Positions 12,421-21,366 of a stretch of DNA of 53,419 bases are shown here, piece after piece. The notes beneath the pieces are model-generated. The model searched no databases, was not told where the DNA came from, and saw nothing but the letters and a program-made list of their open reading frames with translations. How positions within the stretch are numbered: the stretch's first letter is position 1; each line of letters opens with the position of its first letter. Made by a program: the position numbers and the translations under genes. Origin of the DNA: Hydrogenophaga sp. (lineage in GTDB: Bacteria; Pseudomonadota; Gammaproteobacteria; Burkholderiales; Burkholderiaceae_C); the NCBI RefSeq assembly GCF_014773545.1, contig NZ_SDDV01000014.1, positions 1 to 53,419 on the forward strand, given 5' to 3'.

Positions 12421-13287
12421 TCAATAGCTGTGGTCCTTGCCCGCCGCTGCTGTGTGGCCAGCGGGCTCGTGCATGGCGGTGTTCCAGGTGTACAGGCCGA
12501 TGCGCATGCGTTGCCTGGCCTCGTGCGGGGCGGCGCGATCGGCCTTCATCAGGCCCTCTATTTCCGGCACCAGCAACTGGAGCAGTTGCTTCCAGGCCTG
12601 CGCAATTTTGGGTTTGAGCGCCGCTATCGATTGCTCGGACAGTTCGTCGGCGTCGATCGCCTGTTCGAAATGCGGCGCACCCTGGCCCAGCACGTTGGCG
12701 CTGGCCGCGCGCAGGTGGTCGCCGACGTTGTGGCCCAGAAAACCCACCATGCGCGTCCAGTCGCCGTGCGGCACGAAAGCCTGTTGTTGCAGTTGCACCG
12801 TGTCGCTGGCGGCGTCGTGCCGCGCCAGGTGCAGGCGGCACAGCTCGTCCAGCAGGGTGCGCGGGTGCACGTCGCGCGTGACCGACTGCGCCAGCGCCTC
12901 GAAACTGGGCTGGCTGCCCTGGCGCGGCAGCACCAGCGGCTGCTGCTGCTCATTGCACCAGGTGGGGTCGGTGGTCCAGCGGCTGAACACCTGGCTGGCG
13001 GGCGCCGGGCGCGGGCTGAGTTCGCTGGTGTTGTGCGCCAGCAGCCGCGCCACTTCGCGCCGCGCCAGACCGGTGGCGGCGCTCAGGTGGCTGGTGTTGG
13101 GCTTGCGGCCTGCCGCGCACTGCTCGGCGTGCGCCACCCTCACGAAGGCCAGCCGCATCTGCTCTTCCAGCGACTGAATGGTCAGGCCGCGCGCCACGCA
13201 CAACTGCGCCAGCGGCGTCAGGACGGACTGCAGCGCTTGTTGCAAGGCTTGTTGTTCGGTCTGGAGCGGGTGGTCGGGCGCGTGCAT
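12421..13287 (-). CDS. DUF6502 family protein
   Basis: This 288-residue soluble protein matches the DUF6502 family by eye. The N-terminal half carries a helix-turn-helix-like part (TIQSLEEQMRLAFVRVA, then SHLSAATGLARREVARLL). A C-terminal helical half includes HNVGDHLRAASANVLGQ and ALKPKIAQAWKQLLQLL. The SHLSAATGLARREVARL segment suggests DNA binding; that is my inference. It is the first gene of a pair with the DUF5666 lipoprotein, and a perfect inverted repeat lies 37 bases upstream of its start. Function unknown. Confidence 0.75.
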   Translation of the reverse strand: MHAPDHPLQTEQQALQQALQSVLTPLAQLCVARGLTIQSLEEQMRLAFVRVAHAEQCAAGRKPNTSHLSAATGLARREVARLLAHNTSELSPRPAPASQVFSRWTTDPTWCNEQQQPLVLPRQGSQPSFEALAQSVTRDVHPRTLLDELCRLHLARHDAASDTVQLQQQAFVPHGDWTRMVGFLGHNVGDHLRAASANVLGQGAPHFEQAIDADELSEQSIAALKPKIAQAWKQLLQLLVPEIEGLMKADRAAPHEARQRMRIGLYTWNTAMHEPAGHTAAAGKDHSY

Positions 13288-13323
13288 GGTGCGAAGACGG
13301 TTTTGGATCGAGTGGCCTTTATT

Positions 13324-13348
13324 TTAAATGTGCAAAACGCACATTTAA
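13324..13348. promoter_or_regulatory. Palindromic operator candidate between the DUF6502 gene and folC
   Basis: TTAAATGTGC and GCACATTTAA are perfect 10-base arms around AAAAC. The dyad lies in the divergent promoter region, 37 bases from the DUF6502 start and 92 bases from the folC start. There is no T-run in the right place for a terminator. A regulator binding site, perhaps for the DUF6502 protein itself, is the best reading. Confidence 0.5.
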
Positions 13349-13440
13349 TCGGATTTTTTGTAACTTCATGTTTTCAGGCCCGGAGACGTCAGCCGGACGC
13401 CGGACGCTGGCGCAGCGCCCGGCGGGATAATCGGCCGCAC

Positions 13441-14772
13441 ATGAACACATTGAGCGAATGGCTGGCGCACTGCGAACGCCTGCACCCGAAAAGCATTGAC
13501 ATGGGCCTGGAGCGCGTGCGGCGCGTGGCCCAGCGCATGGGCCTGACCATGCCCTGCCCGGTGGTCACGGTGGCGGGCACCAATGGCAAGGGCTCCACCT
13601 GCGCCATGCTGGAGGCCGTCTACGGCGCAGCGGGCTACCGCACCGGTTTGTACACCTCGCCGCACCTGGTGCGTTTTGAGGAGCGCTGCCGCATCCAGGG
13701 TGAGGCGGTTGCGGCCAACGCTTTGCTGCCCGCCTTTGCCGAGGTGGAAGCGGCGCGCCTGGGGCAGGGCGGCAGCGACGAGGTGGGTTTGACATATTTC
13801 GAGTTCACCACGCTCGCCATCTTGCGCACCCTGTCGCACAGCGGTCTGGACGTGGCCATTCTTGAGGTCGGCCTGGGCGGGCGGCTCGATGCGGTGAACA
13901 TCGTCGATGCCGACTGCGCCGTCATCACCTGCATCGCGCTGGACCACATGGAGTGGCTGGGCGACAACCGCGAGGCCATTGCTTACGAGAAGGCCGGCAT
14001 CATGCGCACCGGCCGCCCGGTGGTGGTGAGCGATCCGGTGCCACCGCAAAGCCTGCTCGACCGCGCGCTAGAAGTGGGCGCCAACCTGTGGCGCCTGGGC
14101 AAGGACTTCCACTTCGCCGGCGACCAGCAGCAGTGGGGCTGGGCCATGCACCCCGCGCACGGCGGGCGGCGCTACGCCGGCCTGGCCTACCCGGCGCTGC
14201 GCGGCGCCAACCAGTTGGTCAACGCCTCGGGCGTGCTGGCGGCCGTCGAGGCGCTGCGCCCGCGCCTGCCGGTCACGGCGCAGGCGGTGCGCAACGGGCT
14301 GGCCCTGGTGGAGCTGCCCGGGCGCTTCCAGATTGTTCCGGGCACACCCACCTTGGTGCTGGACGTGGCGCACAACCCGCATTCGGTGGCGGCGCTGGCG
14401 GAAAACCTGGACGCCATGGGTTTTTACCCCAGCACGCACGCGGTGTTCGGCGCCATGGCCGACAAAGACCTGGGCGCCATGTTTGCGCGCATTGCGCCGC
14501 TGATCGACCATTGGTATTTGTGCGATCTGCCACTGGCGCGCGCCAGCCGGGCCGACGACCTGGCGCTCTTGCTCGACGCGACAAGCGCTGGCGCCACGGC
14601 GCGCCATGGCCGGGTGGCGGGCTGTTACGCCAGCCCGCAGCAGGCGCTGCAGGCTGCGGTGTCGGCTGCGCAGGCGGCTGATAGAATCGTAGCCTTTGGT
14701 TCTTTTCATACCGTGGGCGGGGTTTTGCACAGCGGCACGCCCCGCTTGGCCGCCAAACACCTGGTTTCCTGA
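13441..14772 (+). CDS. folC: Bifunctional folylpolyglutamate synthase / dihydrofolate synthase
   Basis: FolC ligates glutamate to dihydropteroate and extends the polyglutamate tail of folates. The 443-residue protein starts MNTLSEWLAHCERLHPKSID. It has the P-loop VAGTNGKGSTCAMLEA near residue 42, the Mur-ligase motifs LEVGLGGRLDAVN and HMEWLGDNREAIAYEKAGIM, and the C-terminal domain motif VLDVAHNPHSVAALAENL. The open frame extends far upstream, but that part is antisense to the DUF6502 gene and is not coding. FolC opens a conserved cluster folC-SPOR-cvpA-purF. Confidence 0.96.
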   Translation: MNTLSEWLAHCERLHPKSIDMGLERVRRVAQRMGLTMPCPVVTVAGTNGKGSTCAMLEAVYGAAGYRTGLYTSPHLVRFEERCRIQGEAVAANALLPAFAEVEAARLGQGGSDEVGLTYFEFTTLAILRTLSHSGLDVAILEVGLGGRLDAVNIVDADCAVITCIALDHMEWLGDNREAIAYEKAGIMRTGRPVVVSDPVPPQSLLDRALEVGANLWRLGKDFHFAGDQQQWGWAMHPAHGGRRYAGLAYPALRGANQLVNASGVLAAVEALRPRLPVTAQAVRNGLALVELPGRFQIVPGTPTLVLDVAHNPHSVAALAENLDAMGFYPSTHAVFGAMADKDLGAMFARIAPLIDHWYLCDLPLARASRADDLALLLDATSAGATARHGRVAGCYASPQQALQAAVSAAQAADRIVAFGSFHTVGGVLHSGTPRLAAKHLVS

Positions 14773-14811
14773 GTCGACGCGCCGGTTTGCCGCAACCGGC
14801 CGGGCTGGTGC

Positions 14812-15669
14812 ATGGACTTACCCCGAATGTTCAAATTTCGTACCGGCTCCCAGGGCAAACCCGCGACGGCGCCGCCGCAAAGCATAGAGATGGTGCGCCA
14901 GCGCGCCCGTCACCGCCTGATCGGCGCTGCCGTGCTGGTGCTGCTGGGCGTGATCGGGTTACCGCTGCTGTTCGACAGCCAGCCGCGCCCGATTGCGGTC
15001 GACTTCCCGATCGAGATTCCAGCCAAAAACGAGAGCCTGCCTCCGCTGGTGGTGGGCGCGGCCGCGCCGGCTGTGCCAGCGGCTTCGCGTGTGGCACCAG
15101 TAACGCCGACGCAGCCGCCCACCCCTGAACCCGCCGGCTTGGCGCAGGGCGCGCAAGAGGCCTTGGTGCCCGCCGCCGCCCCGCAGGCCGGTGCGGGCCC
15201 GGCTGCCCGCGCACCTGCACCGGCGGCACCTGCACCGGCACGCGCGGTCGAATCGACCCCGACCCCAGCTCGAGCTCCGGCTCCGGCTCCGGCTCCGGCT
15301 CCAGCTCCGACCCCAGCTCCAGCTCCAGCTCCGGCCGATGGCGCCAAAATTGCCGAGGCGGCACGCATCAAGGCCTTGCTCGAGGGCCGGACGGCTGCAC
15401 CACCGACTGCACCACCGACTGCGCCTGCGCCCGCTGCCGCTCAGCGCGTGGTGGTTCAGGTCGGGGCTTTTGCCGATCCGGCGCGCGCGCGCGAGGTGCG
15501 CCAGCAGCTCGAGCGCGCTGGCCTCAAGACCTATGTGCACGTGGCACAAACCGCCCAGGGGGAGCGCATTCGCGTGCGGCTGGGGCCGTTTGCCAGCCGG
15601 GCCGAGGCCGAACAGGCCGCCGCCCGGGTCAGGGCGCTAGGCTTGCCGGCGGCCATTTTGACTTTGTGA
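14812..15669 (+). CDS. SPOR-domain inner-membrane protein (DedD-like)
   Basis: The 285-residue protein has a short cytoplasmic start and one membrane helix (LIGAAVLVLLGVIGLPLLF, residues 36-54). A long Pro/Ala-rich periplasmic linker runs from about residue 85 to 200, and a C-terminal SPOR domain from RVVVQVGAFADPARAREV to the end. SPOR domains bind denuded septal peptidoglycan, so the protein should sit at the division site. Position between folC and cvpA matches dedD in E. coli. Part of the linker is coded by a run of GCTCCG/GCTCCA units at 15270-15335. The start may be ATG 14812 or ATG 14827; neither has a strong ribosome binding site. Confidence 0.88.
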   Translation: MDLPRMFKFRTGSQGKPATAPPQSIEMVRQRARHRLIGAAVLVLLGVIGLPLLFDSQPRPIAVDFPIEIPAKNESLPPLVVGAAAPAVPAASRVAPVTPTQPPTPEPAGLAQGAQEALVPAAAPQAGAGPAARAPAPAAPAPARAVESTPTPARAPAPAPAPAPAPTPAPAPAPADGAKIAEAARIKALLEGRTAAPPTAPPTAPAPAAAQRVVVQVGAFADPARAREVRQQLERAGLKTYVHVAQTAQGERIRVRLGPFASRAEAEQAAARVRALGLPAAILTL

Positions 15670-15712
15670 CACTCGCTTGGCTGTCGATCAAGAGCTTGGG
15701 CGTTTGACGGAC

Positions 15713-16198
15713 ATGGGCTGGCTGGACTGGGCCTTGCTGGCCATGCTGTCCTTGTCGGTCTTGCTGGGGTTTTGGCGCGGCCTGGTACACGAAGTGATTG
15801 CGGTGGCGGGTTGGGTGGCGGCTTTTTTGCTGGCGCAGGCCTACGCGGCTGAAGTGGCGGCCGGGCTGCCGCTGGCGGATCTGGCGCTGCCGTTGCAGGT
15901 GGCCATCGGTTTCGTGCTGATTTTTATTGCGGTGGCGTTTGCCGGCGGCTTGCTGGTCTGGATGGTCAAACGGCTGTTTGCCGTGGTGGGTTTGCGACCG
16001 GTGGACCGGGTCTTGGGCGGCGCCTTTGGTGCGCTGCGCGGGCTGTTGTTCATGCTGGGCTTGACGCTGGTGGTGCATCTGACGCCGCTGCGCACGCAGC
16101 CCTGGTGGCAAGATTCGCTGCTGGCGCAGCCGCTCAGTTCGGCGTTGCTGGCGCTACAGCCCTTGTTGCCCGAGTCGCTGACGCGGCATCTGTCTTGA
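15713..16198 (+). CDS. cvpA: CvpA family membrane protein
   Basis: The 161-residue protein begins MGWLDWALLAMLSLSVLLGF and has four hydrophobic segments, with the conserved GFWRGLVHEVIAVAGWV after the first helix and RVLGGAFGALRGLLFMLGL before the last. CvpA is needed for colicin V production in E. coli and more generally for envelope homeostasis. The frame is open 12 codons further upstream to a TTG, but the ATG at 15713 fits the family. It is followed 22 bases later by purF, as in many proteobacteria. Confidence 0.92.
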   Translation: MGWLDWALLAMLSLSVLLGFWRGLVHEVIAVAGWVAAFLLAQAYAAEVAAGLPLADLALPLQVAIGFVLIFIAVAFAGGLLVWMVKRLFAVVGLRPVDRVLGGAFGALRGLLFMLGLTLVVHLTPLRTQPWWQDSLLAQPLSSALLALQPLLPESLTRHLS

Positions 16199-16220
16199 TT
16201 TTTTCTTCTGGGGATCGAAT

Positions 16221-17723
16221 ATGTGCGGAATCGTCGGCGTGGTGGATCAGGGGCCGGTCAATCAACTGATTTACGATGCCTTGTTGTTGTTGCAGCACCG
16301 CGGCCAAGATGCGGCCGGCATCGTCACCGAGCACAAGCGCAAATTTTTCATGCACAAGGCCAAGGGCATGGTGCGCGACGTGTTTCGCACCCGCAATATG
16401 CGCTCGCTGCAGGGCCACAGTGGCCTGGGCCAGGTGCGCTACCCGACGGCGGGCAATGCCTACAGCGAAGAAGAGGCGCAACCGTTTTACGTCAACGCGC
16501 CGTTTGGCCTGGTGTTGGCACACAACGGCAACCTGACCAACGCACAAGAATTAAGGCAAGAGCTGTTCCAGACCGATCACCGCCACATCAACACCGAGAG
16601 CGACTCCGAGGTGTTGCTCAACGTGCTGGCGCATGAACTCGACAAAGTCTCGCGCGGCGCCGACTTGAAGCCCGACGACGTATTCGCCGCCGTGCGCGGC
16701 GTGCACCAGCGCGTGCGTGGCTCGTACGCGGTGGTGGCGCTGATTGCCGGTCACGGCCTGCTGGCGTTTCGCGACCCCTACGGCATTCGCCCCTTGTGCG
16801 TGGGCCGCAACGGTAGCGGGGTGATGGTGGCCAGCGAGTCGGTCACGCTGGAGGGAAATGGTTTCGAGCTCGTGCGCGATGTGCAACCGGGCGAGGCGCT
16901 GCTGGTCGACCTGAGCGGCCGCATGTACGCACAGTCTTGCGCCGAGCGGATCAGCCACCACCCCTGCATTTTTGAGTACGTCTACCTGGCCCGGCCGGAC
17001 TCGGTGCTCGACGGCATTTCGGTCTACCAAGCACGCCTGAATCTGGGCCAGACGCTGGCCCGGCGCGTGGCCAGCATGGTGCCGCCCAAAGAGATCGACG
17101 TCGTCATCCCGATCCCCGAATCCTCGCGCCCCAGCGCCATGCAGTTGGCGCAGTTGCTTGGCCTGCCGTACCGGGAAGGCTTCGTGAAGAACCGCTACGT
17201 CGGACGCACCTTCATCATGCCCGGGCAGGGCTTGCGCAGGAAGTCGGTGCGGCAAAAGCTCAATGCCATCGGCAGCGAGTTCAAGGACCGCAATGTGCTG
17301 CTGGTGGACGACTCGATCGTGCGCGGCACCACCAGCCGCGAAATCGTGCAAATGGCGCGCGACGCCGGCGCGCGCCGGGTTTACCTGGCCAGCGCCGCGC
17401 CGCCGGTGCGCTTTCCCAACGTCTACGGCATCGACATGCCAACGTCTCATGAGCTGGTGGCGCACAACCGAACCATCGAAGAGGTGCGCCAGAGCATCGG
17501 TTGCGACGCGCTGATTTACCAAGAGGTCGACGCCATGAAGCAGGCGGTGGGTTCACTCAACCCGGCGCTGGCGGGCTTCGACGCCTCGTGCTTTGACGGC
17601 GTTTACGTCACCGGCGACATCACGCCCGAAGGAATTGTCCGCCTCAATCAGACGCGTGGCCCGAGCGAAGAAGGCGAGTCAGACGGCTCGCGCCTGGCTT
17701 TGCCGAACGCGCACAGCGCCTGA
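16221..17723 (+). CDS. purF: Amidophosphoribosyltransferase
   Basis: PurF makes 5-phosphoribosylamine from PRPP and glutamine, the first committed step of purine synthesis. The 500-residue protein begins MCGIVGVVDQ; the Cys after Met is the N-terminal nucleophile. The glutaminase domain (1-240) has GLGQVRYPTAG and HNGNLTNA. The phosphoribosyltransferase domain carries the PRPP loop VLLVDDSIVRGTTSREI near residue 357. Length and arrangement are those of the E. coli-type enzyme. The gene follows cvpA closely and precedes metZ by 25 bases. Confidence 0.97.
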   Translation: MCGIVGVVDQGPVNQLIYDALLLLQHRGQDAAGIVTEHKRKFFMHKAKGMVRDVFRTRNMRSLQGHSGLGQVRYPTAGNAYSEEEAQPFYVNAPFGLVLAHNGNLTNAQELRQELFQTDHRHINTESDSEVLLNVLAHELDKVSRGADLKPDDVFAAVRGVHQRVRGSYAVVALIAGHGLLAFRDPYGIRPLCVGRNGSGVMVASESVTLEGNGFELVRDVQPGEALLVDLSGRMYAQSCAERISHHPCIFEYVYLARPDSVLDGISVYQARLNLGQTLARRVASMVPPKEIDVVIPIPESSRPSAMQLAQLLGLPYREGFVKNRYVGRTFIMPGQGLRRKSVRQKLNAIGSEFKDRNVLLVDDSIVRGTTSREIVQMARDAGARRVYLASAAPPVRFPNVYGIDMPTSHELVAHNRTIEEVRQSIGCDALIYQEVDAMKQAVGSLNPALAGFDASCFDGVYVTGDITPEGIVRLNQTRGPSEEGESDGSRLALPNAHSA

Positions 17724-17748
17724 GAGCGGCTGGAGCGCACGCATCGAC

Positions 17749-18978
17749 ATGAGCACAGACACTCCCCAGCCCCCTGCTGCGCCCGGCAGCGGCTTGCACC
17801 GCGATACGCTGGCGGTGCGCACCGCCAGCGAGCGCAGCCAGTACGGCGAACACTCAGAAGCCCTGTACCTGACCAGCGGCTACGTGCAGCCCAGCGCCGC
17901 GGCGGCGGCGCGCCGTTTCGCCGGCGACGAAGAAGGCTTCACCTACGGCCGCTACGGCAACCCGACCGTGGCCAGCTTCGAGCGGCGCCTCGCCGCGCTC
18001 GAAGGCGCGCCGGCTTGCATTTCCACCGCGTCGGGCATGTCGGCCATTCTCATGCTGTGTCTAGGCCTGCTCAAAAGCGGCGACCATGTGCTGTGCTCGC
18101 AGTCCATGTTTGGCTCGACCATCAAGCTGATCGGCACCGACTTGGCCAAGTTCGGCGTCGAGTCCAGCTTTGTGCCGCAGAGCGATCTGCGCGCCTGGCA
18201 GGCGGCGCTGCGGCCGCAGACCCAATTGCTGTTCGCCGAAACGCCAACCAACCCGCTGACCGAGGTGTGCGACATCCGCGCCCTAGCCGACTTGGCGCAC
18301 AACGCCGGCGCTTTGCTGTGCGTGGACAACTGCTTTGCCACCCCTGCGCTGCAACGCCCGCTGGCGCTGGGGGCTGACATCGTCATGCATTCGGGCACCA
18401 AATACCTGGACGGCCAGGGCCGTGTCATGGCTGGCGCCCTGTGCGCCAGCGAAGAATTGGTGCACAAAAGTTTTTTGCCCATCCTCAAGAGCGGCGGCAT
18501 GACGCTGGCGCCTTTCAACGCCTGGGTTGTGCTCAAGGGGCTGGAGACGCTGGAAATCCGCATGCAGGCGCAGTCGGCGCGCGCGCTGGTACTGGCGCAG
18601 TGGCTGGCGTCGCACCCCTGTGTGACGCAGGTGTTCTACCCCGGCCTGCCCAGCCATCCCCAGCACGCGCTGGCCATGCTGCAGCAGTCCGGCTGCGGCG
18701 GTGCGGTGCTGTCGTTCGAGGTCAAGGCGGCCAACGCCGAGCAGGCACGCACGCGCGCTTTTCAGGTGCTGGACGCGATGCAACTGCTCTCGCTATGCAC
18801 CAACCTGGGCGACACCAAAACCCTGGTGGCGCACCCGGCCAGCACGTCGCACGGCCGCCTGACCGAAGCGCAGCGCTCGGCTGCCGGCGTCAGCCAAGGC
18901 CTGATCCGCGTGGCGGTCGGGCTCGAACACCTGGGCGACATCCAACTCGATCTCGATCGCGGCCTTTCTTCCTTCTGA
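17749..18978 (+). CDS. metZ: O-succinylhomoserine sulfhydrylase
   Basis: MetZ makes homocysteine directly from O-succinylhomoserine and sulfide with pyridoxal phosphate. The 409-residue protein belongs to the Cys/Met metabolism PLP family. The PLP Lys is in [12 protein letters not shown], and the conserved segments [18 protein letters not shown] (here [14 protein letters not shown]) and [16 protein letters not shown] are present. The start [13 protein letters not shown] at 17749 is chosen over the longer open frame, which overlaps purF. The metZ stop is one base before gltX. It could also be annotated cystathionine gamma-synthase, but the sequence order and neighbours favour metZ. Confidence 0.92.
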   Translation: MSTDTPQPPAAPGSGLHRDTLAVRTASERSQYGEHSEALYLTSGYVQPSAAAAARRFAGDEEGFTYGRYGNPTVASFERRLAALEGAPACISTASGMSAILMLCLGLLKSGDHVLCSQSMFGSTIKLIGTDLAKFGVESSFVPQSDLRAWQAALRPQTQLLFAETPTNPLTEVCDIRALADLAHNAGALLCVDNCFATPALQRPLALGADIVMHSGTKYLDGQGRVMAGALCASEELVHKSFLPILKSGGMTLAPFNAWVVLKGLETLEIRMQAQSARALVLAQWLASHPCVTQVFYPGLPSHPQHALAMLQQSGCGGAVLSFEVKAANAEQARTRAFQVLDAMQLLSLCTNLGDTKTLVAHPASTSHGRLTEAQRSAAGVSQGLIRVAVGLEHLGDIQLDLDRGLSSF

Positions 18979-18979
18979 C

Positions 18980-20368
18980 ATGACCGTTCAAATTCGCACC
19001 CGTTTCGCCCCGTCGCCTACCGGCTTCATCCACCTGGGCAACATCCGCTCGGCGCTCTATCCGTGGGCGTTTGCCCGCGCCCATGGCGGTGTTTTCATTC
19101 TGCGCATCGAAGACACCGATCTGGAGCGCTCGTCGCAGGAGGCGGTCGACGTCATCATCGAAGGCATGGCCTGGCTGGGGCTGGATTTCGACGAGGGCCC
19201 GTTTTATCAAATGCAGCGCCTGGAGCGCTACCGCGAGGTGTTGGCCGAGCTGGTGGCCGCTGGACATGTGTACCCCTGCTACATGGGTGTGGCCGAGCTC
19301 GACGCGCTGCGCGAGCGTCAGATGGCCAACAAGGAAAAACCGCGCTACAACGGCACTTGGCGGCCCGAACGCGGCAAGCAACTGCCGCCGGTACCGCAGG
19401 GCATAAAACCGGTGCTGCGCTTTCGGAACCCGCAAGGCGGCGTGGTGGCCTGGGACGACAAGGTCAAGGGCCTGATCGAGATCCGCAACGACGAGCTCGA
19501 CGACCTGGTGATTGCGCGCCCCGACGGCACGCCCACCTACAACTTCTGTGTGGTGGTGGACGACATCGACATGGCGATCACGCACGTGATCCGGGGCGAC
19601 GACCACGTGAACAACACGCCGCGCCAGATCAACATCTTCCGCGCCCTCGGCCAGGAGCCGCCGGTTTATGCCCACCTGCCGACCGTGCTCAACGAGCAGG
19701 GCGAAAAGATGAGCAAACGCAACGGCGCCAAGCCCGTCACGCAGTACCGTACTGAGGGCTACCTGCCCGACGCGATGGTGAACTACCTCGCGCGACTGGG
19801 CTGGAGCCACGGCGACGACGAGATATTCAGCCGCGCGCAGTTCCTCGAATGGTTCAACCTCGACCACCTGGGCCGCAGCGCCGCGCAGTTCGACGAAGCC
19901 AAGCTGCGCTGGGTCAACGCCCAGCACCTCAAAGCGATGGACGACGCTGCGCTGGCGCCCCTGGTGGCAGAACAATTGCAAAGACGCGACATCACGGCCG
20001 ACGAGCGCCTGCCGCGCATCTGCGGCCTGTTCAAGGACCGCTGCGACACCACCGTGGCACTGGCCGGCTGGGCTGCTGCCTTCTATGCCGATGTGAATCC
20101 CAGCGCCGACGAAGTGGCGCAGCACGTCACCGAGGCGATCCAGCCCGCGCTGGCAAGCCTGGCCCAGAAACTCGCGGCCTGTGCCTGGGACAAGGCCAGC
20201 ATCTCGACCGCCATCAAGGAAACCACCACCGCCCACGGCATCAAGATGCCGCAACTGGCCATGCCGGTGCGCGTGCTGCTGATGGGCACGGCGCAGACGC
20301 CCTCGCTCGACGCGGTGCTGGAACTGCACAATCGACAAACAGTTTTGGCCAGGCTTCAAAAACCCTGA
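18980..20368 (+). CDS. gltX: Glutamyl-tRNA synthetase
   Basis: GltX charges tRNA-Glu with glutamate. The 462-residue class-I synthetase begins [20 protein letters not shown], a HIGH-type motif with Asn in the last position (HLGN), as is usual in beta-proteobacterial GltX. The KMSKS motif is in [11 protein letters not shown] near residue 240. A C-terminal anticodon-binding helical domain follows. It starts one base after the metZ stop codon, so translation is probably coupled. A tRNA operon containing its cognate tRNA-Glu lies immediately downstream. HipA-type kinases can inactivate GltX; a HipA-like gene lies 12 kb away. Confidence 0.96.
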   Translation: MTVQIRTRFAPSPTGFIHLGNIRSALYPWAFARAHGGVFILRIEDTDLERSSQEAVDVIIEGMAWLGLDFDEGPFYQMQRLERYREVLAELVAAGHVYPCYMGVAELDALRERQMANKEKPRYNGTWRPERGKQLPPVPQGIKPVLRFRNPQGGVVAWDDKVKGLIEIRNDELDDLVIARPDGTPTYNFCVVVDDIDMAITHVIRGDDHVNNTPRQINIFRALGQEPPVYAHLPTVLNEQGEKMSKRNGAKPVTQYRTEGYLPDAMVNYLARLGWSHGDDEIFSRAQFLEWFNLDHLGRSAAQFDEAKLRWVNAQHLKAMDDAALAPLVAEQLQRRDITADERLPRICGLFKDRCDTTVALAGWAAAFYADVNPSADEVAQHVTEAIQPALASLAQKLAACAWDKASISTAIKETTTAHGIKMPQLAMPVRVLLMGTAQTPSLDAVLELHNRQTVLARLQKP

Positions 20369-20383
20369 AAAATGTCCTATAAT
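20355..20383 (+). promoter_or_regulatory. Promoter of the Ala-Glu-Asp tRNA operon
   Basis: A consensus -10 TATAAT at 20378-20383 is preceded 17 bases upstream by a weak -35 TTCAAA at 20355-20360, overlapping the end of gltX. Four bases after the -10 begins AGGCTTGCTGATTCGCA, a motif also found at the same distance below both rrn promoters. Confidence 0.75.
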
Positions 20384-20444
20384 TTGAGGCTTGCTGATTC
20401 GCACTAGGCGCTGACAACGCCAAAGGCAAATCAACACACCCTGT

Positions 20445-20520
<76 letters not shown>

Positions 20521-20585
20521 CAATTTGTGAAATGGGCATTGTTGGCGCTGCTACAATGCACAGTTCGGTTTAGTTCCAAGGTTTT

Positions 20586-20661
20586 GACCCTATCGTCTAG
20601 AGGCCTAGGACATCACCCTTTCACGGTGAGTACCGGGGTTCGAATCCCCGTAGGGTCGCCA
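20586..20661 (+). tRNA. tRNA-Glu (TTC)
   Basis: This 76-base tRNA has the acceptor stem GACCCTA/TAGGGTC, the D-loop CGTCTAGAGGCCTAGG typical of tRNA-Glu, anticodon TTC in CCTTTCACG, a T-loop GGTTCGAATCC and encoded CCA. Confidence 0.97.
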
Positions 20662-20717
20662 AGTTTGTGGCACTTGGCCTGAGGCTGCAAAGCATCAGGC
20701 AAAAGCTGCACCACTGC

Positions 20718-20794
20718 GGAGTGGTAGTTCAGTTGGTTAGAATACCGGCCTGTCACGCCGGGGGTCGCGGGTTCGAGCCCCGTCCACTCCGCCA
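20718..20794 (+). tRNA. tRNA-Asp (GTC)
   Basis: This 77-base tRNA has the acceptor stem GGAGTGG/CCACTCC, anticodon GTC in CCTGTCACG, a T-loop GGTTCGAGCCC and encoded CCA. It is the last of three tRNAs in one operon. Confidence 0.97.
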
Positions 20795-20824
20795 TAAAAT
20801 ATAAGCAAATCAACAGCTTAGAAC

Positions 20825-20855
20825 AAAAAGCCCGACCTTAACAGTCGGGCTTTTT
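20825..20855 (+). terminator. Rho-independent terminator of the tRNA operon
   Basis: AAAAAGCCCGAC and GTCGGGCTTTTT are perfectly complementary around CTTAACA, giving a long stem with a T-run. Confidence 0.92.
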
Positions 20856-21084
20856 CGCTTGTTCGCTCGGTCTGGGTGTCCCTGTGGTGTCCCGATTTGT
20901 CTCCGGTTTGACCAAAAAAGTCAATCAGACTAAGGCCATCCTGCGCTCGCTGGCTTCGTGCTGGTGGGCGGGACGGCTCTGTCGATGCATCTGAGTCACC
21001 GCGTCAACTACCCGTGTTCCGCGCTCTGCCTCCCTGGCCTGAAGGCCGGGGTTTCACGCGCAAACTGATGAGTCTCTAAAAAGA
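20856..21084. other. Intergenic region without a recognisable gene
   Basis: Both strands are full of stops. The only local structure is the short hairpin GGCCTGAAGGCC near 21036. The segment lies between a tRNA operon and a toxin-antitoxin pair, so it may be scar tissue from past insertions, but no attachment-site repeat of the tRNA-Asp 3' end is visible. Confidence 0.3.
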
Positions 21085-21126
21085 GTTGCATGTAACGCAT
21101 TTGGCGCGTATAGTGTTGCATGTAAC
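21085..21126 (+). promoter_or_regulatory. Toxin-antitoxin promoter with two operator repeats
   Basis: The near-palindrome GTTGCATGTAAC occurs at 21085-21096 and again at 21115-21126, exactly 30 bases apart. Between them, TTGCAT (21086-21091) and TATAGT (21109-21114) make a -35/-10 pair with a 17-base spacer. The repeats therefore flank the -10 and overlap the -35, the arrangement expected for autorepression by an antitoxin or toxin-antitoxin complex. Confidence 0.7.
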
Positions 21127-21141
21127 TTAATGGAGGCTCAA

Positions 21142-21366
21142 ATGGGAGCCAAACACGTTAACGAACGAGTTCAAAAGCACCGCGACGCGCTGCGCATGGC
21201 AGGGTTGCGCCCGGTGCAAATTTGGGTGCCTGACACCCGCCGCCCGGACTTCGCGGACGAATGCCGTCGTCAATGCCTTCTCGTTGCGCAGGCGGACAGC
21301 GCCGACACGGCTATGCAGCAGTTCATGGATGAAGCCTTGGCAGACGTGGGCGGCTGGACAGAATGA
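21142..21366 (+). CDS. Antitoxin, MazE-like DUF3018 family
   Basis: The 74-residue protein starts MGAKHVNERVQKHRDALRMA and contains the family segment GLRPVQIWVPDTRRPDFADE, followed by an acidic C-terminus. DUF3018 proteins serve as antitoxins of MazF/PemK-like RNases; the N-terminal part should bind DNA and the C-terminal part the toxin. The ATG at 21142 is chosen because GGAGG lies six bases upstream; an ATG at 21130 is also in frame. The stop overlaps the toxin start (ATGA). Confidence 0.85.
   Translation: MGAKHVNERVQKHRDALRMAGLRPVQIWVPDTRRPDFADECRRQCLLVAQADSADTAMQQFMDEALADVGGWTE

Noticed and set aside
12394..13440. An upstream extension of the folC frame by about 350 codons
   Set aside because: It is antisense to the DUF6502 gene and lacks family similarity. 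The homology-supported start is ATG 13441.
15270..15335. GCTCCG/GCTCCA run as a regulatory or phase-variable repeat
   Set aside because: The units are six bases and in frame within the Pro/Ala linker of the SPOR protein, so changes in number would not shift the frame.
21024..21060. Hairpin CCTGGCCTGAAGGCCGGGG resembling an IS200/IS605 right end or guide-RNA end
   Set aside because: No tnpA or tnpB coding sequence is attached, and the similarity is too short.
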